Source: Parafrankia irregularis (GTDB lineage: Bacteria > Actinomycetota > Actinomycetes > Frankiales > Frankiaceae). From it: a DNA stretch of 64,000 bases. Below are positions 25,959 to 35,029 of this stretch, piece after piece. Within the stretch, counting starts at the first letter, position 1, and each line of letters starts with the position of its first letter. Position numbers and translations under genes: made by a program. The stretch spans positions 1-64,000 of the forward strand of contig NZ_FAOZ01000037.1 in NCBI RefSeq assembly GCF_001536285.1. The letters are read 5' to 3'. The notes under the pieces are model-generated. The model worked only from the letters and a program-made list of their open reading frames with translations, did not search any database and was not told where the DNA came from.

Positions 25959-26327
25959 TCAGCGGTTGCGGAGCCGTTCCACCGCTCGGCGGTCCCGCTT
26001 GGTCGGGCGCCCCGTTCCCCGATCACGCACCGCCATCAGCGGCTGGCGCTCCGGCGGTGGCGGGCTGTTGTCGAGGTAGCACTCCGCCGCGACAGCGGCG
26101 CCGACCCGCTTCGTGAGCACCTTGGTCACCACCACGACACGTTCGTGGCCGTCCTGCCGGAGCCGGACCTCGTCCCCGACACGCACGGGCCGGGCCGGTT
26201 TCACCCGCTCACCGTTGAGCCGGACGTGACCACCCCGGCAGGCGTCCCCCGCCATCGTGCGGGTCTTGACGAGCCGGACCGACCAGATCCAGATGTCAAC
26301 CCGTGTGGTCCCTTCCTCCGACGTCAT
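25959..26327 (-). CDS. S4-domain RNA-binding protein (Hsp15/HslR-like)
   Basis: A 122-residue protein with an S4 fold at residues ~8-70: TRVDIWIWSVRLVKTRTMAGDACRGG (in parts), HVRLNGERVKPARPVRVGDEV. It is followed by a basic tail (GRPTKRDRRAVERLRNR). HslR-like proteins bind free 50S subunits carrying stalled nascent chains or otherwise bind structured RNA. ATG 26327 is preferred: it starts right before the S4 domain, whereas the open frame upstream is unrelated. It is convergent with the HIT gene, whose stop is 25 bp away. Confidence 0.88.
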   Translation of the reverse strand: MTSEEGTTRVDIWIWSVRLVKTRTMAGDACRGGHVRLNGERVKPARPVRVGDEVRLRQDGHERVVVVTKVLTKRVGAAVAAECYLDNSPPPPERQPLMAVRDRGTGRPTKRDRRAVERLRNR

Positions 26328-26564
26328 GGAGAGGATGCTACGAACCGACAGCGCTGGTGGCGAGCCTGATCGTGAAACCGCCAGCCGAGCCGCCAACGCG
26401 ACCGAAGACAATCACTTTCGCCACGGACAAGTCCACCACCTGCGAAAACACATTGGTCAACACGGCCGGGGCGGGCAGCGGCCAGGAATCCCGGTCGCCG
26501 ACGGCCACCAGAAGCCCCGGTTGACGGCCTTTACGCCCACCTGGGTCGGATACCCTCGACAACC

Positions 26565-27158
26565 GTGGCGGGGGAGCAGCTGCACCAGCGTGGAGCGGAT
26601 GGAGCCCGCCGGGCAAAGCTCTGGCTCGAGGCCACGACCCGTGCGAACGTCTACTATGTGACTCCCGAGCCAGTGGCAGTGGCGAAGCTGAGCTACCGGT
26701 GGGCTGATGGTGGAAGCTTCTCCTACGACCTCGGCGGAGTTCTGCTGGGCGGCGAGTTCCAGGGCCACGAGTTCGTGGCCGAGTCCAAGTTCTACGACGG
26801 CCATCATGACCAGGGAACTCTCTATGTGGAGTTCCTCGCGAAATGCTACCGCGCGCTGACGCTGCAGCCCACGCGAATAGACCACTTCATGTGGATCACC
26901 TGGGCCCCCTTCCTGGTGACCCGATGGTCAGACCTCCGCTCACCCGGAGAGATCCGATCCGCGGTGAAGCTGCACCGCGGACGGGTCTTCGGAAGCCCGT
27001 CGAACCACCCGGTGGACCAGATCTCGGACGAGACCTGCGAGCTCCTGGCGGAACGCCTGTGGATCATCGTGCTCTCCGAAAGACAGGAGAAGCTGGTGAT
27101 CTCCACCGAGAACCTAAGTATACTTCGGGCTGTAGGCATCGAGAGGGGAGCCGGATGA
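26565..27158 (+). CDS. Uncharacterised protein, possible PD-(D/E)xK nuclease-like fold
   Basis: A 197-residue protein that I do not recognise as a named family. Residues ~50-95 contain SYDLGGVLLGG, then FVAESKFYD, then HDQGTLYVEFLAKCYRAL. An Asp in a short strand, an ExK triad about 20 residues on, and a following Gln-containing helix is the layout of PD-(D/E)xK nucleases such as Mrr-like restriction enzymes. GTG 26565 is the assumed start. The stop overlaps the start of the next gene as ATGA, so the two products very probably work together. A role in restriction or phage defence is inference only. Confidence 0.6.
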   Translation: MAGEQLHQRGADGARRAKLWLEATTRANVYYVTPEPVAVAKLSYRWADGGSFSYDLGGVLLGGEFQGHEFVAESKFYDGHHDQGTLYVEFLAKCYRALTLQPTRIDHFMWITWAPFLVTRWSDLRSPGEIRSAVKLHRGRVFGSPSNHPVDQISDETCELLAERLWIIVLSERQEKLVISTENLSILRAVGIERGAG

Positions 27159-28693
27159 CCACCCCGACCTACGCCGCCGCACTGGAAGCAGCACTCGGCA
27201 TATCAAGTACCCGGGAAAGCGTCCAGGGCATAAAATCCGTCGTCGCGCGGGAGATCGAGGCGACCGACACGTCGGCGCGAATCCGCGACACAGGATATTT
27301 CAATCACTCGTACATGCCCGACTTCGTACTGGAATGGCCGGACGACGAGGCCGCCGGCCAGCGATTCATGTACCTGAAGTTCAGCGGCGATGCCGACTAC
27401 TTCGCCCGCGATGTCGCCCTTGTCGAGGACCGTGAGCCGATCGTCTTCAGCATCGGGCATCACCGCAACGCCCGCGCGGCCCAGGCCCGCCTCGCGGCGG
27501 AGACCGGCGCCGTCAACACGCTTCTCACCGACGCCGACGGCCTCGCCACGATGATCGAGCGGCGGGACCGCACGCCCGACGTCCGGATCATCTCCACGGC
27601 TCTCACCCAGGACGGGCGCGGATTCCTCGACGCCGAGAACGCATCCCTCATCGCCGACGGGTTCAGTCAGGGTATCGACGCGGCACGCTCATTGGCGGTC
27701 GAGGGCACCAGGCACGCGACGGACATCGTCACCGCCAGGCTTCGTCGGCGGCAGTCCCGCCTGCTGAACCAGTTCCTCCAGGCGGTGTGGGTCGGGTCCG
27801 GCGGAAGTATCGAACGGTTTCCGGGTGTCCGCGACCTGTCCGGCGAGATCGCGGACAGCGCACTGGAGTTCCTTCTCACCGGCGACGAGATCGTCGACCC
27901 GGAGTTCTGGCGGCGGCTGGGCCGGCACGCGACACTGGAGCAGCTCACCCGGCTGAAGATCGGCCGCTCGACCCGAAATCTTCAGCATTTCATCACGCAC
28001 AACATCGACGTCCTCTGGGCCCGCGCGTTCCGTCTCCAGCAAACAACGGACAGCCCGACCGAGGAGCCGGCCGCCCTGGAATGGGCGATCGAGAGAAAAC
28101 TCCTCTCACTGCGTTCCGCGGGTTTCTCCGCATATTTCGACACCTCCGTCGAGGAGCTGCGCCGGAAAACATCCGGGGCGCGCACCCGCGGAATCAGTCT
28201 GGCGGTCCTGCTCGAGCGGGCCGCCGGTACCGTGGTGGCCGAGCTGGAGATCACTGCCGACCGTCGAAGCATCGTCTACCGGTCGGACGAGAGCATCGAC
28301 ATCACCCGTGACGAGCGCCTCGCCGCGCTCGCCGCGTCGCTCGGCCCGGACGCACGTGTCACCAGAGCGCGGATTCCGGTCACACGGGACAGAAATCTCG
28401 TATGTGACTTCACCTCGCGGATCGTCGCGCCCCGAGGCCCGAGCAAGGTGCCGATGTCGGAGCTGCTGGTCTGCCTTCCCCTACTGCACGAGCTCACCAG
28501 CGCCGAAACGACCGAGCTCTCCGTGATCCTCGAATCGGCCACCGGGAAGGAGGTCATGACCGACCACTCGACCGTGCGGCTGCCGCCGCCGGCAACCGGC
28601 GAGCTCGCGGGCGGCGGCCAGGCCGCGGTGGGCGCCGCCCGGGAGGACACCGGTTGGGAGCTGGGCCGGCTACCCTTCGACGACGGCTGTTGA
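27155..28693 (+). CDS. Uncharacterised 512-residue protein coupled to the nuclease-like gene
   Basis: Function unknown. Near residues 48-75 is HSYMPDFVLEWPDDEAAGQR followed by FMYLKFSG, which resembles a PD...(D/E)xK strand pattern with a degenerate second half, so it may hold an inactive nuclease-like domain. The rest is mostly alpha-helical (FLDAENASLIADGF; LRRRQSRLLNQFLQAVWVG), ending in a Gly/Ala-rich tail. No membrane segment or NTPase motif is seen. It overlaps the preceding gene by 4 bp, with GAGAGGGGAG as a ribosome site. Its 3' end overlaps the convergent MFS gene by 24 bp. GC content at wobble positions is slightly lower than in the neighbours in places, which would fit acquired defence genes, but this was not measured. 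Confidence 0.6.
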   Translation: MTTPTYAAALEAALGISSTRESVQGIKSVVAREIEATDTSARIRDTGYFNHSYMPDFVLEWPDDEAAGQRFMYLKFSGDADYFARDVALVEDREPIVFSIGHHRNARAAQARLAAETGAVNTLLTDADGLATMIERRDRTPDVRIISTALTQDGRGFLDAENASLIADGFSQGIDAARSLAVEGTRHATDIVTARLRRRQSRLLNQFLQAVWVGSGGSIERFPGVRDLSGEIADSALEFLLTGDEIVDPEFWRRLGRHATLEQLTRLKIGRSTRNLQHFITHNIDVLWARAFRLQQTTDSPTEEPAALEWAIERKLLSLRSAGFSAYFDTSVEELRRKTSGARTRGISLAVLLERAAGTVVAELEITADRRSIVYRSDESIDITRDERLAALAASLGPDARVTRARIPVTRDRNLVCDFTSRIVAPRGPSKVPMSELLVCLPLLHELTSAETTELSVILESATGKEVMTDHSTVRLPPPATGELAGGGQAAVGAAREDTGWELGRLPFDDGC

Positions 28694-30376
28694 GGTCTGG
28701 CTGGCGCGGCGAGGGAGCACCGTCAGAGCCGCGACCAGTGCGCCTGCCATGAGAACCAACGGCACGCCGAGGGTGGTGCGGCAGGCGGCCGCGAAGCCCG
28801 CGGCGACGTCGACGGCCACCTGCGCCGGGCCTGCGCCTGGTACAGCGGTGTCAGATCCACCGCCGGCGTCTCCTCCGGCGAGCACCGCGGCGAGCCCTCG
28901 CGAGGCGAGGCCAGAAGCCAGCACGACCGAGGTCGCGGCGGTGCCGATCGACACGCCGACCTGGCTGGTGATGTTCAACAGCGTGCTCCCAGACGGGGAG
29001 TCCCGATCATCGAGGTTACGCAGCGCGGTGGTGATGGTCGGCATGATCGTCGAACCGGCCCCGACACCCGTGACCGACATCGCGAGCATGAGCTGCCAGT
29101 ACGGAGTGTTGGCGTCGAGCAGAAGCACCGCGGCGAGCAGCCCGGACGCCGCCAGGGTGATACCGAATCCGACGACCCGCGCCGGTTGCAGCCGATCGAC
29201 CAGCCGGCTTGCCACCTGCAGCGAAAGGCCGGTGGCCAGAGCCTGCGGTATCCCGAGCATGCCCGTCTCCGCCGGGCTGAGCCCCCGTGCGACCTGCCAG
29301 TACAACGGCAGGACAAGCATCGATCCGAAGTAGGCCGACGAGAACAGCACCAGTGTGACCGCGCCGGAGGCGACCGCCCGCCTCCCCAGCAACGTGATCC
29401 GGACCAGCGGAGCCGGTGTCTTCAGGGCACGGACCACAAATCCGGCCACCATTGCGATGCCGACCAGGGCAGGCACGACCACAGAGCTGGACGCGACCGT
29501 TCCCAGACGACCACTTTCGGCCAGCCCGAAGACGAACAGGGCCAGGCCGGGCGCGACCAGGGCGAGACCGGCGACATCAAGTCGTGGGCCGGTCGCACGA
29601 TCACCGACAGCACCACCGGCTGCCGCGGCGGCACCACTCGCCGAGCCGTTGAAGGGGCGCAGCGCCCGCGCGGCAAGCAGCAGCGCGGCCAGGCCCACGG
29701 GCAGGTTCACCAGGAAGATCCATCGCCAGGAGATTTCGACCAGCCAACCGCCGAGGGTCGGCCCCAGCACCGGCCCGACGAGAACCGGGAGCCCCAGCAG
29801 GCCCATCGCACGCCCCCGCCGCTCGGGGGGCGTCGCCCGCAAAACAATCATCATCCCGACCGGTTGCACCAGGCCGCCGCCGACGCCCTGAAGTACCCGG
29901 AAGGCGATGAGCGATCCGATGTCCCACGCCAGCCCGCACAGCACCGATCCCAGCACGAAGCCGCCGAGCGCGCCGACGTACACGCGACGGACCCCGAACC
30001 GGCCCACCAGCCAGGCGCTTGTCGGCACTGTCATCGCGAGAGCCAGCGTGTAGCCGGTCGAGACCCACTGGATCACCGGCAGCGAGACCGCCAGGTCCCG
30101 AGCCAGCGTCCGAATGGCCACGTTGATGATCGTGATGTCCAGGACGACGAGCAGACCGCCGAGGATCAGCGCGGCGAAGACCATCCGGGGCCGGATCCCG
30201 GGCGTTCCCGCCGACGAGGCACCGCCCGCTCCGCCTCCCGATGTGTCCGCAGATGGAGCGGACCCGTCGTCCGCGCTCGGCGGCCTGGCTGGCAGCACGG
30301 CCACTGCTGTCTCCTCCCGCGAGGCCAGCGGGGAGGACCCGGCCGGCACGTCAGTCGGGCCAGCCTCCTTCCTCAA
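28670..30376 (-). CDS. MFS drug exporter, DHA2 (14-TM EmrB/QacA) family
   Basis: A 568-residue major facilitator. A ~60-residue disordered leader precedes TM1 (FAALILGGLLVVLDITIINVA, the DHA2 start block in part). Motif A is GRFGVRRVY and motif C is GLPVLVGPVLGPTLGG; fourteen hydrophobic segments can be counted. DHA2 pumps exchange protons for drugs, dyes or antibiotics. It is downstream of, and on the same strand as, an SDR gene 75 bp away. No dedicated regulator lies beside it. Confidence 0.92.
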   Translation of the reverse strand: MRKEAGPTDVPAGSSPLASREETAVAVLPARPPSADDGSAPSADTSGGGAGGASSAGTPGIRPRMVFAALILGGLLVVLDITIINVAIRTLARDLAVSLPVIQWVSTGYTLALAMTVPTSAWLVGRFGVRRVYVGALGGFVLGSVLCGLAWDIGSLIAFRVLQGVGGGLVQPVGMMIVLRATPPERRGRAMGLLGLPVLVGPVLGPTLGGWLVEISWRWIFLVNLPVGLAALLLAARALRPFNGSASGAAAAAGGAVGDRATGPRLDVAGLALVAPGLALFVFGLAESGRLGTVASSSVVVPALVGIAMVAGFVVRALKTPAPLVRITLLGRRAVASGAVTLVLFSSAYFGSMLVLPLYWQVARGLSPAETGMLGIPQALATGLSLQVASRLVDRLQPARVVGFGITLAASGLLAAVLLLDANTPYWQLMLAMSVTGVGAGSTIMPTITTALRNLDDRDSPSGSTLLNITSQVGVSIGTAATSVVLASGLASRGLAAVLAGGDAGGGSDTAVPGAGPAQVAVDVAAGFAAACRTTLGVPLVLMAGALVAALTVLPRRASQTSTAVVEG

Positions 30377-30410
30377 CCGAGGTTCAGGTCAAGCCGTCCT
30401 GATCAGCCCG

Positions 30411-30465
30411 CCGGCAGCTCAGCCCATCGGCAGCTCAGCTCACCGGCAGCTCAGCTCACCGGCAG
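30411..30465. repeat. 16-bp tandem repeat between the SDR and MFS genes
   Basis: Three near-identical copies of CAGCTCAGCTCACCGG, extending from the spacer into the last codons of the SDR gene. Confidence 0.7.
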
Positions 30466-31272
30466 CAGCGGCCGGATGGCGGCGACGGTGCCGCCGTCGA
30501 CCAGCAGGTCGGTGCCGCTGACGAAACTGGCGTCCCGGCCGAGCAGGAAGGCCGCGGCGGCGGCGATGTCGTCCGGGGTGCCGAGACGCTTCGCCGCGGA
30601 CATCGACACCATCATCCGCATCTGCTCCCCCGACTCCCCGGCCAGCTCCTCCTGGCCCATGGGGGTTGAGATGACCCCCGGGCTGATGGAGTTGACCCGT
30701 GCGCCGCGGTCCCCCCAGGGCCCGGCAGCCGCCTGCACCCGCACGATGTTGGCCCGCTTCGACTTGGAGTAGGCGGCACCCGGCGAGCCGAGGACGTCGG
30801 GTTCGAAGAACGGCAGGGCGAGCAGCTCGTCCGTGGGTGTCACGGCGACGATCCGCTCCTCCTCCGGTGTGAGACCGCCCATGTGGCCGGCCATGCTCGC
30901 GATGACGACTCCGGCACCACCGGGGGCGACGACCCGGGCGAACTCGTCGAGCACCAGCGCGACGCCGAGCAGGTCGACCCGCAGGATCGCCTCGGTCGAC
31001 GCCTGCGTCGGGGAGAGTCCGGCGGTGTGCGCGATCTGGGTCACCCGCCCGAGCCCGGCGGCGGTGTCGGCGAGCGCGGCCACCGAGTCACGGCTGGAGA
31101 CGTCGACGACCTGGGTGACGACGTCCTGCCCCTCGCCCAGCAGCACGTCGGCCACGCTGAGCGCGCCCTCGCTGACATCGGCCAGCAGGATCTTGCGACC
31201 GTTGCCGATCCGGCGAGCGATCGCCCGCCCCATTCCGCCGACGCCGATGACGACGACGATGTCCTTGTCCAC
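30451..31272 (-). CDS. SDR-family oxidoreductase
   Basis: A 273-residue short-chain dehydrogenase. The Rossmann loop is GVGGMGRAIA (11-20, an atypical GxGGxG instead of TGxxxGxG). The active site has VVIASMAG (Ser) and AAYSKSK (YxxxK). Between them an insertion of ~25 residues (LTPEEERIVAVTPTDELLAL) is larger than in most members, similar to hydroxysteroid-dehydrogenase-like SDRs. The C-terminus SFVSGTDLLVDGGTVAA is standard. Substrate unknown. A GGAGGTCG ribosome site precedes ATG 31272. It is likely co-transcribed with the MFS exporter. Confidence 0.88.
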   Translation of the reverse strand: MDKDIVVVIGVGGMGRAIARRIGNGRKILLADVSEGALSVADVLLGEGQDVVTQVVDVSSRDSVAALADTAAGLGRVTQIAHTAGLSPTQASTEAILRVDLLGVALVLDEFARVVAPGGAGVVIASMAGHMGGLTPEEERIVAVTPTDELLALPFFEPDVLGSPGAAYSKSKRANIVRVQAAAGPWGDRGARVNSISPGVISTPMGQEELAGESGEQMRMMVSMSAAKRLGTPDDIAAAAAFLLGRDASFVSGTDLLVDGGTVAAIRPLLPVS

Positions 31273-31393
31273 CTGACGACCTCCGTCTTGCCGCTCCCAG
31301 AACGGTGGGGACTATACGGCTGCGCCACGTACGGTGCCGGGCCGAACGCCGGGCGCCGAACGACGACCAGTCCGCGCGCGAAAGCCGCGCAGG

Positions 31394-33136
31394 TCAGGGG
31401 CCCGCCACCGGCAGCGGGCGGGCGGGCGAAGCAGCGCGGCGGGCCCGCAGGACGACGTCGTGGGCATCGATCTCCCGCCCGTCCGGGGCGGTGAGGCGCC
31501 GTGGCCGGCGCTCCGCGACCTCGACGGCCCAGCCCGCGCCCAGCGAGGCGGCGACATCGGCGGCGGTCCAGCCCGTGTCCGCCACCCCGGGGCGAGGTGT
31601 CGGGATACCGAGGTCGTTCAGGTCGTGGCCGACGACCAGCAGCGTTCCACCGGGCGCGACGGCCGCCGCGAGGTGGGCGAACAGCGCCGGGCGACGGGCC
31701 GGTGGCAGATGCAGGTAGTGCGCGGTGACCAGGTCGAACGTCCCCGGCGCTTCGTGCTCCGACAGGTCGATGTGCAGCCAGGTGATGTCATGCCCGAGCT
31801 CCTCGGCCGTCGCGGCCGCGCGGCTCAGCGCCAGGGTCGACAGGTCGGCGCCGGTCACCTTCCAGCCACGGGCGGCCAGCCAGAACACGTCCCCGCCCTC
31901 CCCGGACCCGGCATCGAGCGCGGTGCCCGCGGGCAGCTCGGCGACCTCGGTGACCAGCACCGGATTCGGCCGGCCGCTCCAGATCTTCGGCCGGGCCCGG
32001 TACCGCTCATCCCAGGCCTCCTCGCTGAACTCGCTCTCCCAGTCGTGATCGCTGTGCCCGTGCCCGTGGCCGTGGCCATGGCCATGGCCATGGTCGTGGT
32101 CGTGGTCGTGGTCGCCATGATCATGGCGGTGCTCGTGGCCGGAACCGTTCGCCTGGCTGCCGCCGTGGCGGAGCCCCTGTCGGCGGGCGACCACCGCGCT
32201 GGCCGTGTCCTGCTCGATCAGATCGGCGTTCACGGCGGCCGCGGTGTTGAGGCCCGCCGCCGCGGCCACCAGAACTGGCGCCCGCAGGTCCGTGACGTTG
32301 CCCGCCACCCACACACCGGGCACCGCTGTCCTGCCGGTCGGGTCGGCCTCGATGTGGCTGCCCACCACATGATCACCCATTCGCAGGTCGACGGTCCCCA
32401 GCCCCAGACCAGCAGCCAGGTCCGCCCGCGCGTTCATCCGCGCCTGCACGGCTACCGCCTGGCACTGCACGAGACGTCCGGACAGCAGCCGGGCACCCGC
32501 CAGCCGGTCGTCGACCACCTCCAGCGCCCCGACCTCGCCGTCCACGACGGTCACGCCTCTGGCCGACAGCCGTTCGGCGTCCTCGGCGCCGAGAGCGGGT
32601 GCGGTGTGGGTGAACAGCAGGATGTCCCGGCTCCACTGGCGCCACAGCAGGGCCTGGTGCACGGCCAGCGGACCGGTCGCCAGGATCCCGATCGTCTGGT
32701 CGCGGATCTCCCAGCCATGGCAGTACGGGCAGTGCACGACGTCGCGCCCCCACCGCTGCGCCACCCCGGGCACCGGCGGCAGCTCATCGACCAGGCCGGT
32801 GGCCAGGATCAGGCGCCGGGCCCGAACGGCCCGCCGGTCGGACAGCACCACCCGGAAGCCGGGCTCGCCGCCCTCGTCCACCCGTTCAGCGGAGACCACA
32901 GGCGAGGTCACGACCTCGCCGCCGTAGCTGATGACCTCCCCGCGGCCGATGGCCAGCAGCTCCCCCGGTGGCGTGCCTTCCCGGCCCAGGTAGGTGTGGA
33001 CCTGTGTCGCGGGGGCGTTTCGCGGATCACCCGCGTCGACCACGAGCACCGCCCGGCGCGCCCGCGCGAGGGTGAGCCCCGCGCTCAGACCAGCCGGGCC
33101 CCCGCCCACGATCACCACGTCGTACGTCGCGTCCAT
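31394..33136 (-). CDS. Fusion of thioredoxin-reductase-like FAD oxidoreductase and class I methyltransferase
   Basis: A 580-residue bifunctional protein. Residues 1-~305 are an NAD(P)/FAD oxidoreductase: GGGPAGLSAGLTLARA at the N-terminus, the redox-like CPYCHGWE (~123-130) and a C-terminal GVWVAGNVTD block. A His/Asp/Gly-rich linker (~325-360) with long HG repeats follows. Residues ~370-570 are a TehB-like SAM methyltransferase with ALDAGSGEGGDVFWLAARGW. Such fusions occur in actinobacteria and may detoxify oxyanions or xenobiotics by reduction and methylation; the substrate is not known. The His linker can bind Ni, Zn or Co. The coding region for the linker is a GTGGCCATG-rich repeat at about 32057-32123. 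Confidence 0.88.
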   Translation of the reverse strand: MDATYDVVIVGGGPAGLSAGLTLARARRAVLVVDAGDPRNAPATQVHTYLGREGTPPGELLAIGRGEVISYGGEVVTSPVVSAERVDEGGEPGFRVVLSDRRAVRARRLILATGLVDELPPVPGVAQRWGRDVVHCPYCHGWEIRDQTIGILATGPLAVHQALLWRQWSRDILLFTHTAPALGAEDAERLSARGVTVVDGEVGALEVVDDRLAGARLLSGRLVQCQAVAVQARMNARADLAAGLGLGTVDLRMGDHVVGSHIEADPTGRTAVPGVWVAGNVTDLRAPVLVAAAAGLNTAAAVNADLIEQDTASAVVARRQGLRHGGSQANGSGHEHRHDHGDHDHDHDHGHGHGHGHGHGHSDHDWESEFSEEAWDERYRARPKIWSGRPNPVLVTEVAELPAGTALDAGSGEGGDVFWLAARGWKVTGADLSTLALSRAAATAEELGHDITWLHIDLSEHEAPGTFDLVTAHYLHLPPARRPALFAHLAAAVAPGGTLLVVGHDLNDLGIPTPRPGVADTGWTAADVAASLGAGWAVEVAERRPRRLTAPDGREIDAHDVVLRARRAASPARPLPVAGP

Positions 33137-33226
33137 CCGCCTGCTCCTCGGATCCCTCGATGAGGGCGGTGCCGGTCAGGTACGACAACCGCCTGCTGGC
33201 GACCCTGCGCGAACGTCCACGGAGCT

Positions 33227-33253
33227 GACAAAAATCTTTGCCAAATCGGCAAA
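33227..33253 (-). terminator. Probable intrinsic terminator of lysS
   Basis: Read on the minus strand, TTTGCCGATTTGGCAAA forms a 6-bp stem with a 5-nt loop and is followed at once by GATTTTTG. It lies about 65 bp past the lysS stop and before the next minus-strand gene. The stem is weak for a GC-rich genome, so confidence is moderate. Confidence 0.45.
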
Positions 33254-33316
33254 CGAACGCGGTGGTGAGATCCTTTTGAGGACCGCGGGGGCCGGGACCC
33301 ACCGGCGAGGCTGCGC

Positions 33317-34870
33317 CTAGACCGGATCCGCCGCCTCGACGGACGCACCCGCGATGTCAGCCGAGCCAACGGTTTCAGCCGAGGCGGCGGAGTCCTTCCC
33401 GTCAGCGGAGTCATCCCCGTCGGCGGAGTCGTCCGCGCCGGTCGCGGTCGGATCGGTCCGGCCTCGGCGCGAGTCGCGCATCAGTGGGAAGAGGACCACC
33501 TCTCGCAGCGTCGGGGCGTCGGTGAGAAGGGCGATGAGCCGGTCGATGCCGATGCCGAGCCCCGACATCGGCGGCATGCCGTACTCCATCGCCTCGATGA
33601 AGTCCTCTTCGAGCATCATCGTCTCGTCGTCGCCGGCCGCGCGCAGCTCGGCCTGTTCCTCCAGCCTGCGGCGCTGCTCGACCGGGTCAACCAGCTCCGA
33701 GTAGGCCTTCACCAGCTCCCAGCCGTTGACCACCACCTGGAACATGTCCAGCTGGGACGGATCGGAGTCGCTCCGCCTGGCCAGCGGGACCAGCTCCGCC
33801 GGGTGGTGCAGCAGGAAACACGGCTGGATCAGATGTGGGCGGACGGTCTTCTTGTAGAGCAGGTCGACGAGCCCCGCGTAGGAGGCCGCGTCGTCGACCT
33901 CGAGGCCGAGCTCGGCGATCCGCGCGCGCAGCGTCGGCAGATCACGAACGACCGTAAGGTCGATGCCGCTGTGCCGGGCGACCTCGGCGCGGTAGTCCAG
34001 CTCCGGCCATTCGGCGCCGAAGTCGAGCTTCACCCCGCCGTAGGTGACCGTCCGGGACCCGAAGACGTCGTCGAGAACAGCGAGGATCATCTCCCGGACG
34101 AACCGCATGTTGTCGCGGTAGTCCCAGTAGGCCGCGTACCACTCGAGCATCGTGAACTCCTGCAGGTGCGAGGGGTCCATGCCCTCGTTGCGGAAGTTCC
34201 GGCCGAGCTCGTACACGCGGTCCAGCGAACCGACGACGACCCGCTTGAGGAACGTCTCCGGTGAGATACGCAGGTAGAAGTCCTCGCCCAGGGCGTTGTG
34301 ATGTGTGATGAACGGCCGGGCGGCGGCTCCGGAGGCGGCCTCCTGCAGCATCGGCGTCTCGACCTCGAGAAAATCGTTGTCGTCGAGGAAACGACGGATG
34401 CGGGAGATGGTCCGGGCCCGGATGCGGAACCGTTCCCGGGAGTCGTTGTTCACCAGCAGGTCGAGGTAGCGACGCCGTAGCCGGGCTTCGACGTTCGACA
34501 GGCCCAGCCACTTGTCCGGCAGAGCGCGCACCGTCCGGTTCAGCACGACGAGTTCGGACGCGCCGACCGTCCGCTCGCCGCGGCGGGTGGTGTAAAGCTT
34601 CCCGGTGACGCCGACGAAATCGCCGATCTTGACGGCACGGGCCCATTCCTGGAAGGTGTCGACGCCCAGTTCGTCACGCGAGAGCGAGACCTGGACACGC
34701 CCGGCACGGTCCTGAATGTGCCCGAAGATCAGGCCGCCCATCCGCCGCCACAGCACGACACGGCCGGCGAGGCGAACGACCTCGCCGTCCTCGGCGGCGC
34801 CGGCGGCGGCGGTCACCGAGTCGGTGCGATACCCGGAACGGGGACCGGCTGTGAACTCGTCCGTCGCCAT
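33317..34870 (-). CDS. lysS: Lysyl-tRNA synthetase (class II)
   Basis: A 517-residue class II synthetase that charges tRNA-Lys. The OB-fold anticodon domain (VVRLAGRVVLWRRMGGLIFG) is followed by class II motif 1 (IRRFLDDNDFLEVETPML), motif 2 (GRNFRNEGMDPSHLQEFTMLE, shown in part) and motif 3 (GIGIDRLIALLTDAPTLREV). ATG 34870 was chosen because it starts just before the OB fold and has AAAGGG about 10 nt upstream. The C-terminal ~40 residues are an acidic Ser/Asp/Ala extension (repeated DDSADG), which is not part of the catalytic core. It may be the housekeeping enzyme or a second copy; that cannot be judged from one window. Confidence 0.93.
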   Translation of the reverse strand: MATDEFTAGPRSGYRTDSVTAAAGAAEDGEVVRLAGRVVLWRRMGGLIFGHIQDRAGRVQVSLSRDELGVDTFQEWARAVKIGDFVGVTGKLYTTRRGERTVGASELVVLNRTVRALPDKWLGLSNVEARLRRRYLDLLVNNDSRERFRIRARTISRIRRFLDDNDFLEVETPMLQEAASGAAARPFITHHNALGEDFYLRISPETFLKRVVVGSLDRVYELGRNFRNEGMDPSHLQEFTMLEWYAAYWDYRDNMRFVREMILAVLDDVFGSRTVTYGGVKLDFGAEWPELDYRAEVARHSGIDLTVVRDLPTLRARIAELGLEVDDAASYAGLVDLLYKKTVRPHLIQPCFLLHHPAELVPLARRSDSDPSQLDMFQVVVNGWELVKAYSELVDPVEQRRRLEEQAELRAAGDDETMMLEEDFIEAMEYGMPPMSGLGIGIDRLIALLTDAPTLREVVLFPLMRDSRRGRTDPTATGADDSADGDDSADGKDSAASAETVGSADIAGASVEAADPV

Positions 34871-35029
34871 GCACAACACCCTTTTGCGAGAGGTTCCGAG
34901 AGGTTCGCTGCCCGGGGGAACCCGGACGTCGTCACGGCCCGACGCCTCCGCGGGAGCGCCGACGGCCCGCATCACAAGCCTACTGGCCGCCTCCACCCTG
35001 CCCGTGTTCCGTGCCCGCGGCGGCTGGTC

